Source: Bog-473 sp963750075
GTDB lineage: Bacteria > Actinomycetota > Acidimicrobiia > Acidimicrobiales > RAAP-2
Reading direction: 5' to 3'
Assembly: GCA_963750075.1 (NCBI GenBank)
Contig: CAVVPG010000001.1
Span: 1,116,001-1,180,000, forward strand
DNA length: 64,000 nt
Position 1 is the stretch's first letter; each line of letters opens with the position of its first letter. Shown in pieces: positions 1-8,314 of this stretch. The notes beneath the pieces were generated by a model that saw nothing but the letters and a program-made list of their open reading frames with translations, was not told the origin of the DNA and made no database searches. The translations under genes and the position numbers were made by a program.

Positions 1-161
1 GGCAGTCGCGCGCTGCTTACGTAGTCGCACCACACGACCCGCTTCCGGCGAACTGGGGCAGGTCAGCCGGTGAGGGTCAGGCATCCACTGGTACTCAGGC
101 CAATGTGCTTCGCTGGTTATTGAAAAGCCTGAACCACTGGAAATGCCGAGGAATCGGACCG

Positions 162-1232
162 TTACGCCCCGGGTGGTCCCGTAATGCTGTACGTCCATCC
201 GAAGAAACTGACCGGCACCACGGCATGCCCTTCATTGATAACCACGCAGTAGTCGATCAACTGCTGCTTTGCGAGACTTGCGTACGCACCGGGCGCCAAG
301 AGGGGTCCCCAGTTGCTCCTATTCCGTGGCTGAACGGTGGGATGGTTTGGAGGTGTCGTGATCTGGACCGCGCTATGAAACGCACCGCACGCGATATCCC
401 CTCCCGGATAGGCGAACAGGGGGCTGTGGTCCGTGGGCGAAATGATCATAGGGTTCTGCGTGGCACCGTGTGTTTCGATCCACTGCTTCACAGAGAGATA
501 GTGCTCCACCTCTTGCTTCACTGATCCGTCCAAGGGCCACCCTCCCCACGCTGGCGGTCCGCCTGTGTTCACGTACGACGCGAAGAACTGGGCGAGTTGC
601 TCTCCTACCTCGCTGTAGTCGAATGTCGGATTGGACGGGCTAGCCAGTTCTGAATCTGGGAGATACTTGCTGGTACCCCCGTAGGCGACGAGGTATGAGA
701 GAAGCCATGGCGAGAACACCGCGGCCTTCGTGAACACGGCCAAATAGACGATGGGTTTCAAACCATGGTGGGGCGGCACCTTCACGGAAATCTGAGCGAG
801 GAACCAGAAAGGATAGGTGTTCTCTGGGGGGACGCTGAGTACCGACGTCGAACTCTCTTCGGCAGTCGGTCCGCAGCCACAGCCGATCTGGCCGACGACC
901 GCAAGGAGCATCTCTGGGCTCACGTAACGCTCGACCTGGGCGAGATCTACCCGTTGGTATCCCTTGTCAAAGCCACGCCAGGTCGTGTCAAAGGCCTGTC
1001 GTGCTTGAGCCAGGCTAAGCCCCCCACTGGGAGGTTGCGGTGCCGTGCCGCTCGCCTCGGGAGCCTGCAACTCCGGACACACGAGACCCAGGACAGTGAG
1101 GCATATGGAGAACACGCCGATGGCCCAGAGACGCCATGGCGGGAACAATCCCGCCAGAACCTGCGCCCGCCTGCCCGCCCCTGGTGCGGAGGCGAGGCGA
1201 CTTTCGGAGCCGCTGACCCCATCTCCCGCCAT
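162..1232 (-). CDS. Hypothetical protein with one N-terminal membrane segment
   Basis: An uninterrupted frame gives 356 aa from the ATG at 1232; an in-frame upstream ATG at 1370 would add 46 residues of poor coding character, so I prefer the inner start, though its ribosome site is weak. Residues about 34-52 form one hydrophobic segment after a basic stretch, so the remaining ~300 residues are probably extracytoplasmic (signal anchor or signal peptide). The body is rich in Pro, Gly and aromatic residues and has a Cys-Gly-Cys-Gly patch. I do not recognise the family. It is divergent from the methyltransferase at 1547 and sits at the edge of the island, which suggests accessory content. Confidence 0.6.
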   Translation of the reverse strand: MAGDGVSGSESRLASAPGAGRRAQVLAGLFPPWRLWAIGVFSICLTVLGLVCPELQAPEASGTAPQPPSGGLSLAQARQAFDTTWRGFDKGYQRVDLAQVERYVSPEMLLAVVGQIGCGCGPTAEESSTSVLSVPPENTYPFWFLAQISVKVPPHHGLKPIVYLAVFTKAAVFSPWLLSYLVAYGGTSKYLPDSELASPSNPTFDYSEVGEQLAQFFASYVNTGGPPAWGGWPLDGSVKQEVEHYLSVKQWIETHGATQNPMIISPTDHSPLFAYPGGDIACGAFHSAVQITTPPNHPTVQPRNRSNWGPLLAPGAYASLAKQQLIDYCVVINEGHAVVPVSFFGWTYSITGPPGA

Positions 1233-1546
1233 CGCAGGCAACTGTACCGGCGAGATATTGACGGGGCATCGAGAGGCACAAAATAGGCTCTGGTTTGTTG
1301 TCCGTGCGTTGACGCACTGGCGCTGCGACGAGACCTCGGCGCCTGCCTCCGAAGTGCCGCAGGGTGGCACTCCTTCCCGGCGGTAGAGGACACTTTGTCC
1401 GTCGGGTTCACGCCGTGTTCACCCGGTCTACAACACCCCATGACGGACCCCGGCCGGGGTTCTTCATGCTGGCTTCATTTTGGACTCATAGGGTCGACTC
1501 ATGGGCTTCACAAAGTCGGTGATGGCATGAAGTCGCCCCGAGCTCG
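1233..1546. other. Intergenic region between divergent genes
   Basis: This 314-base stretch separates the leftward membrane protein from the rightward methyltransferase and should hold both promoters. The only structure I see is one copy of the dispersed repeat at 1363-1383. No convincing -35/-10 pair, small gene or RNA is visible. Confidence 0.4.
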
Positions 1547-2419
1547 GTGATGAATCTTCGCATCAGCCGAGAACTCAAGAGCTTCTCGAGCGATCCGATT
1601 GAATGGGCGATCTCCGTTAGTGAGCGCTGGGCGGAACGGAGCGAGCACGGTGCAAAGACACACATCCCCCACTTCATGCCGTGGCCTCCGTGTCCGTATG
1701 CGGTAGAGGACGAATGGGAAGGGAAATTGCACAAGGCGATTGGTGCACCCTGGCCTTGCCCTGAGCAAGAACGATTCGAGGCAATGTGGCGGGAGATCAT
1801 CGCGTCGGTGCAGGCGCGGGTGAGGGACGTAGGGCGCGGCGCCTTCAGCAAAGAGGGTTGGGCGGACGGCGACATGGCTCTGGCGCGGATCGTCTACTGC
1901 CTGACGCTGCATCTGCGACCTGAGCACCTACTCGAGACTGGAGTTGCGCGCGGCATCACCACCCGCTTCATCCTCGAAGCAATCGCCGAGAACGGGCATG
2001 GCCATCTCTGGAGCATTGATCTCCCACCGCCCGGGGAGCCCGAAATCCATCATCAGATCGGTATGGCGGTTCCTGACCGGCTTCGCCACTCATGGACGTA
2101 TGTCTCGGGCTCGAGTCGACGAAGGCTCCGCCCACTCTTGTCCGAAATCCGAACGATCGACCTATTCGTACACGACAGCAGGCACACCCAGCGCAATCTG
2201 ATGTTCGAGCTGCATCAGGCTTGGGCTGCCCTCACATCTCGAGGTGCGGTGATCGTCGACGACGTCGATCTCAATTGCGGCTTTCACGCGTTTCGCCATA
2301 CCTATCCCGAAGCACTTGCGTTCGTAGGGCGCGCTGAGCCCTTGAAGCCAGATCTTGGTCGACAAGAAGATGCGGGCGTCGTGGCCATTGCACTAAAGCC
2401 CCGTGAACCAAACCAATGA
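1547..2419 (+). CDS. Class I SAM-dependent methyltransferase
   Basis: The 290-aa product has the Rossmann-fold signature of class I methyltransferases: motif I reads LETGVARGITTRF (about residues 129-141), strand 2 ends in WSIDLP (155-160), and the later motifs HDSRHTQRN (209-217) and GAVIVDDVD (about 233-241) match the Methyltransf_24 group, which often acts on sugars or other small molecules in secondary metabolism or surface glycan pathways. The acceptor cannot be read from the sequence. A GTG at 1547 is followed directly by ATG at 1550; either could start translation. No partner gene is adjacent, and the next gene is a broken oxidoreductase, so it appears to be a stray accessory gene. Confidence 0.8.
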   Translation: MMNLRISRELKSFSSDPIEWAISVSERWAERSEHGAKTHIPHFMPWPPCPYAVEDEWEGKLHKAIGAPWPCPEQERFEAMWREIIASVQARVRDVGRGAFSKEGWADGDMALARIVYCLTLHLRPEHLLETGVARGITTRFILEAIAENGHGHLWSIDLPPPGEPEIHHQIGMAVPDRLRHSWTYVSGSSRRRLRPLLSEIRTIDLFVHDSRHTQRNLMFELHQAWAALTSRGAVIVDDVDLNCGFHAFRHTYPEALAFVGRAEPLKPDLGRQEDAGVVAIALKPREPNQ

Positions 2420-2679
2420 GGCTCATTTTTTGAGTCCGGTGGCGCCGCCGGTCACTTCGACAGTTGTGTTCGCTTTCAGCGACGCCCGGATCCGCCATTG
2501 AACGCCAGAAACGCAACAAATGGGGCGCCCGCACGCCCATAGCAGAAGCGTGACGGAGACGAAGATGATTGGCCTGGCCCCACCCCGGCAGGCTACCGGC
2601 GATAACGTCGCCGACCCGGCGTTCGGAGGCACCCAGAACCCACCTGGGAAATCGGCACCTATCGGATGCCTGCGATTGC

Positions 2680-3590
2680 TCAGATTTGGTCACGAAGCCT
2701 GGGCAATACGTCTTGGGCGACATGTTCGAACGTGGACCGGCGATGTTGCTGAGGCCGGTGGAACACGAACTCGCTGAACCCCAATCCGTCGTAGGTTTCC
2801 AGGATGTGCTCCACCGTGGTCATCGACTCCCAGGCATCAAGCGGGTTGAGTACAAGTAGGGACCTCCGGAGTTCATCGGGGTCGCGTCCCTTCACCGCAC
2901 ACTGCTCCTCAAAGACCTGAACACGAGCGACGATGTCCTTGCGTGCCTCGTCCAAGGAGAGTAGGGGTCTGAGTAGGTGCTCCACGTGTCAGCCAGGTCG
3001 ACTGCTACCTCAATGGCACGTCGTTGCACGGCACCGATCGTGATCGGCACCCGCGGGGATTGGACGCACCCCGGCTCGGTGTGAGCTTCGGTGTAGGTCG
3101 TGTATTCCCCTTCGAAGGGGGTCAGGTCACCGCGCAGGAGCCGATCGATTACTACCACGCCTTCTCGTAGGCGTTCGATGCGCTCACGAGGGGCCATTTC
3201 GAGCATCCCCGCCATGGCCTGGTCGCCGAAAGCTCCCGTACCAACGCCCAGTTCGAGCCGACCGGCTGAGAGTTGGTCGACGGCGATGGCGGAACGAGCC
3301 ACTTGGATCGGTGAGCGCCACGACAGGTTTGTTATGAGGACGCCCAGGCGAATGGTGGTCGTGATCGCTGCCCACGCAGGGAGCAGCGCCCAGCCATCCA
3401 GAAAGGGTGCATCCGGCGCCACAAAGTTGAACACATGGTCAGCGCACCAGAGCACATCGAATCCCTGACGTTCAGCTTGCTCCGCGTCATCCCGCCACCC
3501 CTGGAGGCCCGTAGGCGAACCCAGGCACACCGGCTGAGCACCGGTGAACACGTCCAGGTCCATGAGGCTAAAGCGCAAGGGATGGGGCAT
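2680..3590 (-). pseudogene. LLM-class flavin-dependent oxidoreductase, frameshifted
   Basis: The N-terminal part (3590 down to about 2960) starts MPHPLRFSLMDL and carries LLM-family landmarks: CADHVF near residue 50, LGVLITNLSWRSP, and the SAGRLELGVGTGAFG segment typical of F420/FMN-dependent luciferase-like monooxygenases. Homology then leaves this frame at about 2955-2970 and continues in the next frame (LSLDEARKDIVARV onward) to the stop at 2680. A single-base indel explains the change. Joined, the protein would be about 300 aa, normal for the family. Either the gene is dead or the base is a sequencing error. The intact LLM genes elsewhere in the window are not close copies. Confidence 0.8.
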
Positions 3591-3793
3591 GAGCGTCTCC
3601 CGAACGCTATCGAACTAAGACCTGTGACACTTGGCCGACCTAGCGCATATTGCCGGTCTACCGAGCGGGACTTCCTTGGCTCCCGGGACTATCCCCATGG
3701 TGCGCACGGTGGCACTCCATCCCGGCGGACTGGGGACACCCCGGGGTGCCGAACCGCCCCACCGTCCCGGCGTTCGGGGCTACCTCTGGGAGG

Positions 3794-4018
3794 TTAGGTA
3801 GGTGCCTTCATTTCCCAAATCGCTTGGACCCGGAAGTAGTTACCAGCGACGATCAACACCGTTGCAACCAGCCACACACCGATGGGAGCAAGCCATCGGG
3901 ATGCGTGAGATGGCGGGTGATACAGGAACATGGCGATGAGGAGGCCCGTGATCGCGTAGCAGCCCAGTCCACACCACACCACCGCCGTCGCAACCTTTTT
4001 GACTTGATTTGGCTTCAA
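3794..4018 (-). CDS. Small membrane protein, two predicted transmembrane helices
   Basis: This 74-aa protein begins with a basic head (MKPNQVKK) followed by two hydrophobic stretches, about residues 10-32 and 44-62, separated by a short loop with HPPSHASRW. The layout fits a small integral membrane protein with a hairpin of two helices. I do not recognise a family. Its neighbours are a broken LLM gene and a possible 53-aa ORF, and copies of the dispersed repeat lie on both sides, so it may be part of the decaying island. The hydrophobic pattern makes a real gene more likely than a chance frame. Confidence 0.5.
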   Translation of the reverse strand: MKPNQVKKVATAVVWCGLGCYAITGLLIAMFLYHPPSHASRWLAPIGVWLVATVLIVAGNYFRVQAIWEMKAPT

Positions 4019-4220
4019 CTCAACGCTTGTCGATCTGGCTCAGAAACCCACTCGCTCCCGCCAAATAGTTTGCCATCTTCCCGGCGAACTGGGGCACCCT
4101 GATGACTGCTCTATGTGGCCAGCTCTATGTGGCTTCCGTCGCCTCGGCTTCGGTAATTGACCGTGAAACGGACAAGGGAACGTAAGAGCCCGGGCACGTT
4201 GCCCTGGTCTGGTCCGTTCG

Positions 4221-4382
4221 TCAGGAACGAAGCGGGGTGATCGCCAGGGGATGCCGACGTTGGCGTTCGGCCGCGAGGTTCTGAAGTTCCCGGTGCAGCG
4301 CCAGGCGTCTATCCATTTCACGAGTACGGTCGAGGTCCGCACGTAGGAAGTCGTAGCGCTCCACTAGCGCTCTGTCGTTCAT
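4221..4382 (-). CDS. Possible 53-aa small protein, charged and helical
   Basis: A short frame from ATG (4380-4382) to TGA (4221-4223) encodes 53 residues, about a third of them Arg, Glu or Asp, with Leu spaced as in an amphipathic helix or short coiled coil (for example ALVERYDFLRADLDRTREM). That composition is unlike the random shadow frames nearby. It could be a small regulator, one half of a lost two-gene module, or a fragment of a longer gene. No family is recognised and no strong ribosome site is seen. Confidence 0.35.
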   Translation of the reverse strand: MNDRALVERYDFLRADLDRTREMDRRLALHRELQNLAAERQRRHPLAITPLRS

Positions 4383-4578
4383 GGCGGTGGGGTCCATGCG
4401 CTCAACGCTAAGCCCAGCACGGTTTGTGATCGCGGATGGGCAGCGGCCAGCGATTCCTACAGGGCCGGAAAATACCTGGCCGCTACCCGGCGGGGGAACT
4501 GGGGCACTTCGGAGCTATTCAGGGAGGTTGGGTCATTCGGCACTACCCAAACGACCAACCCGCAGGAAGTCTGGACGA

Positions 4579-4971
4579 ATGAAGGGACCGACCCAGGCAG
4601 CCCTGCGCAGACTTACGCAACTGACACGACCACTCGCCATGCGATCCGCTGGGACTGAGAAATCCAGCACCTCGATCGTCCGTCACGTCGGACGCCGTTC
4701 CGGTCGGACCTATGAGACCCCGGTCGTCGCGGTCGAACACGACGACGGCTTTCTGATCGCCCTCCCATATGGCGATCGCACTGATTGGATGAAGAACGTT
4801 GTTGCAAACGGGGAGGCATCCGTCGTGAACCATGGGCGAACGTATCGAGTCGATCAGCCGCAGATCATCCCAATGGCCGAGGTGACTAGGTACTTCGGTC
4901 CGAAGGAGCAGAAGCTGCACCGGCGCTTTGCCGTGGCAACCTGTCTCCGAGTTCATCGAACCGCGGCTTAG
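4579..4971 (+). CDS. Deazaflavin (F420)-dependent nitroreductase-family protein
   Basis: The 130-aa product matches the Ddn-like split beta-barrel family that binds the deazaflavin cofactor F420. Key parts are the VRHVGRRSGRTYETPVVAVE segment (about 34-53), the GDRTDWMKNVVANGEA region that lines the cofactor site, the HGRTYRVDQPQIIP strand, and the C-terminal FGPKEQKLHRRF motif. Family members reduce nitro or quinone-like compounds, or are quinone reductases of unknown substrate. I start at the ATG at 4579 behind an AGGAAG site; an upstream ATG at 4381 in the same frame adds a non-homologous leader running through a dispersed repeat. The 3' end abuts the SRPBCC remnant on the other strand. 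Confidence 0.78.
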   Translation: MKGPTQAALRRLTQLTRPLAMRSAGTEKSSTSIVRHVGRRSGRTYETPVVAVEHDDGFLIALPYGDRTDWMKNVVANGEASVVNHGRTYRVDQPQIIPMAEVTRYFGPKEQKLHRRFAVATCLRVHRTAA

Positions 4972-5220
4972 GCCGGAGAATTGCACCCTCACATTTGTGC
5001 CGTCACCCGTCGGCGTGAGCGTGATCTCAATGAATGTAGGTGTCGGCGTCGTTGTGTCGGTTCCTAGACGGTCCCAACTAAGCAGCATGCGGTGCGGGGG
5101 ATCTACTTCGATGTAGCGGCCGGCAATTGCCGTCCCGTCGAGGTCGAGGTGGAACGTCTCCCCCACGCGAGGAGCAGTCACGAAATTCCGTTCATCTTGA
5201 CCATGCCGGTCCACGTCCAA
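4963..5220 (-). pseudogene. SRPBCC/AHSA1-domain protein remnant
   Basis: About 70 residues of this leftward frame resemble the central and C-terminal part of Activator-of-Hsp90-like START/SRPBCC proteins: a GETFHLDLDG strand, the typical GRYIEVDPPHRMLLSWDR turn, and ITLTPTGDGTNVRVQFSGL. The usual N-terminal strand and helix are missing, and past the last match the frame simply runs antisense through the neighbouring nitroreductase gene. I read this as a truncated leftover rather than a working gene. SRPBCC genes of this kind often sit beside ArsR-type regulators, but none is seen here. Confidence 0.55.
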
Positions 5221-5410
5221 GAGGCACGAGCAGTCAGGGTGGGCTGAAAGAGCTCACGGAAAGCCAGCCCGGAGCAACCCACTGGGCACAGCGTTGTGTC
5301 CTGCATCCCGAATGGCAGCGGGTCTGCAAGAGCATCGTGTGGATGCACGTGCGTCGTCCAAGTGCCGTGAGCCGACTTCGGCGATGGCTGTGAATGAGCC
5401 TGGCTTGGGC

Positions 5411-6016
5411 TCATCTGCCGATGGTAAGGGCGAGAAGGGTATTGACGGCAGTCTCGAACGGACGGGGACTCTGCTGTACCTGGGCGAGTAGAAGTCCCCC
5501 TTGGAGCGTGGCGAGCAGAGTAGTGGCGAGGTCGTCCGGGTCGATGTCCGACGGGAGCTTCCCGTCGGCATGAAGGGATCTCAGCCCATCGCCGATGGCG
5601 GCTGCCCACTGATCGAACCCTGCCGCGATGAGCGCTCGGGCCTCGGGGTCACTCTCGGCGAGTTGACCAACGAGCGAGCCAAGTTGGCAGCCCCCCTTTG
5701 CTTTGGTGCGCTTCGCTGCGGTGATCACCATGTTCCGCCAGGCTTCGACTCCGTTCGCGCTGCTGAGCGCGTGCCGCTGGCGATTGACAATGGTCTCGGC
5801 TTGGTAGTCGATGACCGCCTGCACGAGTTCGTTCTTGTCGGGGAAGTAGTGGTACATCTGAGAGCCGCTGACTTCCGCCGCCACCTTGACGTCTTCCAAG
5901 GTGGTGCCCGCCACCCCGCGTTCATGGATCAGGGCGGCGGCCTCCTCCACGATTCGTGCCCGGGTGCGTGCTCCCTTGGGGGTGAGCTTCGACCGGTCAC
6001 TTGCCTCGTTGACCAT
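5411..6016 (-). CDS. TetR/AcrR-family transcriptional regulator
   Basis: The 201-aa protein has an N-terminal TetR helix-turn-helix (about residues 17-62): RARIVEEAAALIHERGVAGTTLEDV, then GSQMYHYFPDKNELVQAVI. The C-terminal part, including CQLGSLVGQLAESDPEARAL, fits the TetR_C group whose members sense small hydrophobic molecules. It is divergent from the short-chain dehydrogenase at 6113 across 96 bases that contain a GGGTT-TGAC-AACCC palindrome, so it most likely represses itself and the two SDR genes and is released by a substrate of those enzymes. The ATG at 6016 is the natural start. Confidence 0.9.
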   Translation of the reverse strand: MVNEASDRSKLTPKGARTRARIVEEAAALIHERGVAGTTLEDVKVAAEVSGSQMYHYFPDKNELVQAVIDYQAETIVNRQRHALSSANGVEAWRNMVITAAKRTKAKGGCQLGSLVGQLAESDPEARALIAAGFDQWAAAIGDGLRSLHADGKLPSDIDPDDLATTLLATLQGGLLLAQVQQSPRPFETAVNTLLALTIGR

Positions 6017-6037
6017 GCACCAATGTTACAGGGTTTT

Positions 6038-6051
6038 GGGTTTGACAACCC
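6038..6051. promoter_or_regulatory. Candidate TetR operator between divergent genes
   Basis: The 14-bp inverted repeat GGGTT-TGAC-AACCC lies 21 bases upstream of the tetR start and 61 bases upstream of the SDR start. It overlaps a TTGACA hexamer (6042-6047) that could be the -35 of the rightward promoter, so a bound regulator would block transcription. A related half-site ACAACCC recurs at 6078-6084. Confidence 0.4.
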
Positions 6052-6112
6052 AGTACCGAACTGTCAGAGTGAGTCGTACAACCCATTTTGGAGCGAGAGG
6101 ACAACACATCGC

Positions 6113-6862
6113 ATGACTGACCTAGAAGGCAAGACAGCTCTGGTGACGGGCTCGACGAGCGGGATCGGCCAGGCGACGGCCATCGCCTTGGCCGCCCGCG
6201 GCGCTCACGTACTGGTAGTGGGACGCAACGAACAACGAGCCCAAGACGTGGTCGCCGAGATCGAAGAAAGCGGCGGCAGCGCGACGTTCCGGCTCAGCAC
6301 GTTGAGCGACCTCGAATCGGCCCAGGACCTGGTCGAGTGGGCCACTGGGGCAGGCGACGGGCACGTCGACATCCTCATCAACAACGCTGGCGTCGCCTTG
6401 CTCGGACCAAGCAACGCAGCCACCGAAGCAGATTTCGACGAGACCTTTGCACTGAACGTCAAGGTTCCGTTCTTCCTCGTCGCGTCACTGGCGCCAGCCA
6501 TGGCCGAACGCGGATGGGGTTCGATCGTCAACATCTCCACGATGGTCGCCAGCTTCGGACAGGCAGGCATGGCGATGTATGGCGCCAGCCGAGCGGCTCT
6601 CGAACTGTTGACGAAGACCTGGGCCGCCGAATACGGCCCGAGTGGTGTTCGGGTCAACGCCGTTGCCCCCGGCCCGACGCGCACCCGCATGATGGAAGCA
6701 GTCCCCGACGAGATGGTGAATCAGCTCGCAGGACTCGCACCAGCAGGTCGCGTAGCTCAGCCCGAGGAACTTGCTGCGGCGATCGTCTTCCTCGCCAGTG
6801 ATGATGCCAGCTTCGTCCACGGCGTCACTCTTGCGGTCGACGGAGGCCGGGTCGCGACATAA
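6113..6862 (+). CDS. Short-chain dehydrogenase/reductase (YxxxR variant)
   Basis: This 249-aa SDR has the cofactor motif TGSTSGIG (residues 12-19), NNAG (90-93) and the C-terminal LASDDASFVHGVTLAVDGG typical of classical FabG-like SDRs that oxidise or reduce alcohols and ketones with NAD(P). The usual YxxxK active site reads Y156-G-A-S-R160, with Arg in place of the catalytic Lys. The ATG at 6113 follows a GAGAGG site and begins exactly at the domain; the open frame extends upstream to 5501 only as antisense of tetR. It is probably cotranscribed with the second SDR at 6997 and controlled by the divergent TetR protein. Confidence 0.88.
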   Translation: MTDLEGKTALVTGSTSGIGQATAIALAARGAHVLVVGRNEQRAQDVVAEIEESGGSATFRLSTLSDLESAQDLVEWATGAGDGHVDILINNAGVALLGPSNAATEADFDETFALNVKVPFFLVASLAPAMAERGWGSIVNISTMVASFGQAGMAMYGASRAALELLTKTWAAEYGPSGVRVNAVAPGPTRTRMMEAVPDEMVNQLAGLAPAGRVAQPEELAAAIVFLASDDASFVHGVTLAVDGGRVAT

Positions 6863-6996
6863 CTCCAGATCCCACCCGGTGCCCACGTGCTCGTCGACCC
6901 GCTACGCGTCTTTAGCAAACCGGGAGAACCGGTGGACGCAACCCGCCAAGAGCTGTCCTGCCTGACTAGGCCCTCAGAAAACGAGAGGAAATACCA

Positions 6997-7956
6997 ATGA
7001 GCACACTCCCAGGAAAGACCGTGCTGATCACAGGCGCCAACGCCGGGATCGGCAAGGACGTGGCCCGGCAACTGGCCTTACGTCCCGAGATCGCCCGCAT
7101 CTACCTGGCGTGCCGGAACCGAGACAAGGCGATAGCGGCAAAGGCCGATCTCGAAGCCGTGACCGGCCGGCACATCTTTGACATCATTCTCATGGACGTC
7201 GCCGATCTGGATTCGGTGCGCGCCGGCCTTGCGGCCATCAACGGATCCGTCGACGCGCTGGTCATGAACGCTGGTGTCATTGGCCCGCAGTCGACGGACT
7301 TGACCGCTGACGGGGTCACCACCGTGTTCGCGACGAACGTCCTTGGCCACGTCGTCCTCCTCGAAGGGCTCCTGGCCGAGGATCGGCTTGGCGAGGTTGC
7401 GGTCTTGGCCGGAAGTGAAGCAGTCAGGGGGGTCCCGAAGTTGCGGATGAAGCCGCCAACGTTCGTCTCACACTCCGCCGACGAGTTCGCCACTATGATC
7501 GACGGCAGCTATTTCGCCGGCAAAAAGGCCGACTTCAACATGGCTTTCGGGCAGGCCAAGTACATCGGCGCCCTATGGATGGCCTACCTGGCCCGCCAAC
7601 ACCCCGGCCTCCGCTTCATCACCGTGAGCCCCGGCAACACCACCGGCACCCAAGCAGCCAGTGACCTCCCATTGCCGATGCGCATAGCGGCCAAATACGT
7701 CATGCCCACCCTGGGTCTCTCCCACAAACTTGACGTGGGCGCGAAGCGACTGGTCGACGGCGTCACCGACCCGACCCTGTCGAGCGGCGTGTTCTACGCC
7801 AGCGCGGCCAACACGCTCAAAGGTCCCATGGTCAACCAAGCAGACTTCCTCCCCGACCTGGCCAACCCGTCGTTTCAGGACCACGCCAACGAGGCCATCC
7901 ACCGCTTCATCACCGAACATCGCTCTGAGCCTCGCCGATTGGAGTCCGATCGCTAA
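6997..7956 (+). CDS. Short-chain dehydrogenase, retinol-dehydrogenase-like (FxxxK variant)
   Basis: The 319-aa product has TGANAGIG (12-19), NAGVIGP (91-97), N114 in the active-site FATNVLGH segment, and Ser140. Where classical SDRs carry Tyr the sequence reads F184-G-Q-A-K188, so the catalytic Tyr is replaced by Phe. The large insertion before that motif and the WMAYLARQHPGLRFITVSPG strand match the retinol dehydrogenase / protochlorophyllide reductase type. It follows the first SDR by 134 bases, with a GAGAGG ribosome site. Loss of Tyr suggests a changed mechanism, a non-catalytic binding role, or decay. The 3' end lies about 120 bases before IS110 copy A. Confidence 0.82.
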   Translation: MSTLPGKTVLITGANAGIGKDVARQLALRPEIARIYLACRNRDKAIAAKADLEAVTGRHIFDIILMDVADLDSVRAGLAAINGSVDALVMNAGVIGPQSTDLTADGVTTVFATNVLGHVVLLEGLLAEDRLGEVAVLAGSEAVRGVPKLRMKPPTFVSHSADEFATMIDGSYFAGKKADFNMAFGQAKYIGALWMAYLARQHPGLRFITVSPGNTTGTQAASDLPLPMRIAAKYVMPTLGLSHKLDVGAKRLVDGVTDPTLSSGVFYASAANTLKGPMVNQADFLPDLANPSFQDHANEAIHRFITEHRSEPRRLESDR

Positions 7957-8165
7957 GCGGATCTCTCGCCTGCGTCATCCACAACACTGAGCTCAGCGAG
8001 CGTGGGTGAAGAGCCAGTTTCGTCGCTCGCATGGACTACCCGGACACTCGTCTTCCGGCGATCTCGGACACCAGGAGGGTATCCCCAAGGTGCCTGCTTG
8101 AGACTTGGTGCAGACACTGCGGCTGATCCGTCGCGTTGAGAGGTCCTGGTTGGGGTCGCTCGCAT

Positions 8166-8281
8166 AGTGCCTGCCGCCGGCATTGCTGGCTGGCTTTCGT
8201 TCGAAGAGCGTCCTGCCAGGGCTTCGCCATGGAGTGGCTCAAAAGAGGATCGAGCACGAACAGTCCGCAAGCAGGAGTGCC
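8166..8281 (+). ncRNA. Putative IS110 bridge RNA segment, copy A
   Basis: IS110-family elements such as IS621 encode, in the left non-coding end, a bridge RNA that pairs with target and donor DNA. This segment lies there and can fold into a domain closed by CCTGC (8170-8174) with GCAGG (8271-8275). Inside are a hairpin GCCGG/CTGGC (8176-8190) and a second built on CCA..TGG around GGC-TTC-GCC (8216-8232). Several pairs differ from copy B but remain complementary. The real ends of the transcript are not known. Confidence 0.5.
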
Positions 8282-8314
8282 CTCTGTGGTTCCATCACGA
8301 CCAAGGAGGAAGTC

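Larger units (their letters stand above)
45..4508. repeat. Dispersed degenerate ~30-bp repeat family (five copies)
   Basis: Five places share a core of the form TCCCGGCG-(A/G)ACTGGGGCAC. The 16-mer CCGGCGAACTGGGGCA is identical at 45-60 and 4081-4096. A longer version beginning GGTGGCACTCC is shared by 1363-1383 and 3708-3728 with one mismatch over 21 bases. A fifth, with a 3-base insertion, lies at 4487-4506. The span given runs from the first to the last copy; most of it is not repeat. All copies lie in the decayed left part of the window. They may be leftover terminal repeats of a lost insertion sequence (IS21-family elements carry several such end repeats), but no transposase remnant is visible beside them. 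Confidence 0.55.

Noticed and set aside
3690..3703. 14-base match (TATCCCCATGGTGC) to the left end of IS110 copy B
   Set aside because: No further similarity on either side and no right end nearby, so a solo end or target trace cannot be supported.
4040..4342. 100-aa leftward frame beside the small membrane protein
   Set aside because: Composition is Arg/Pro-rich without pattern; another frame over part of the same DNA (4221-4382) looks more like coding sequence.
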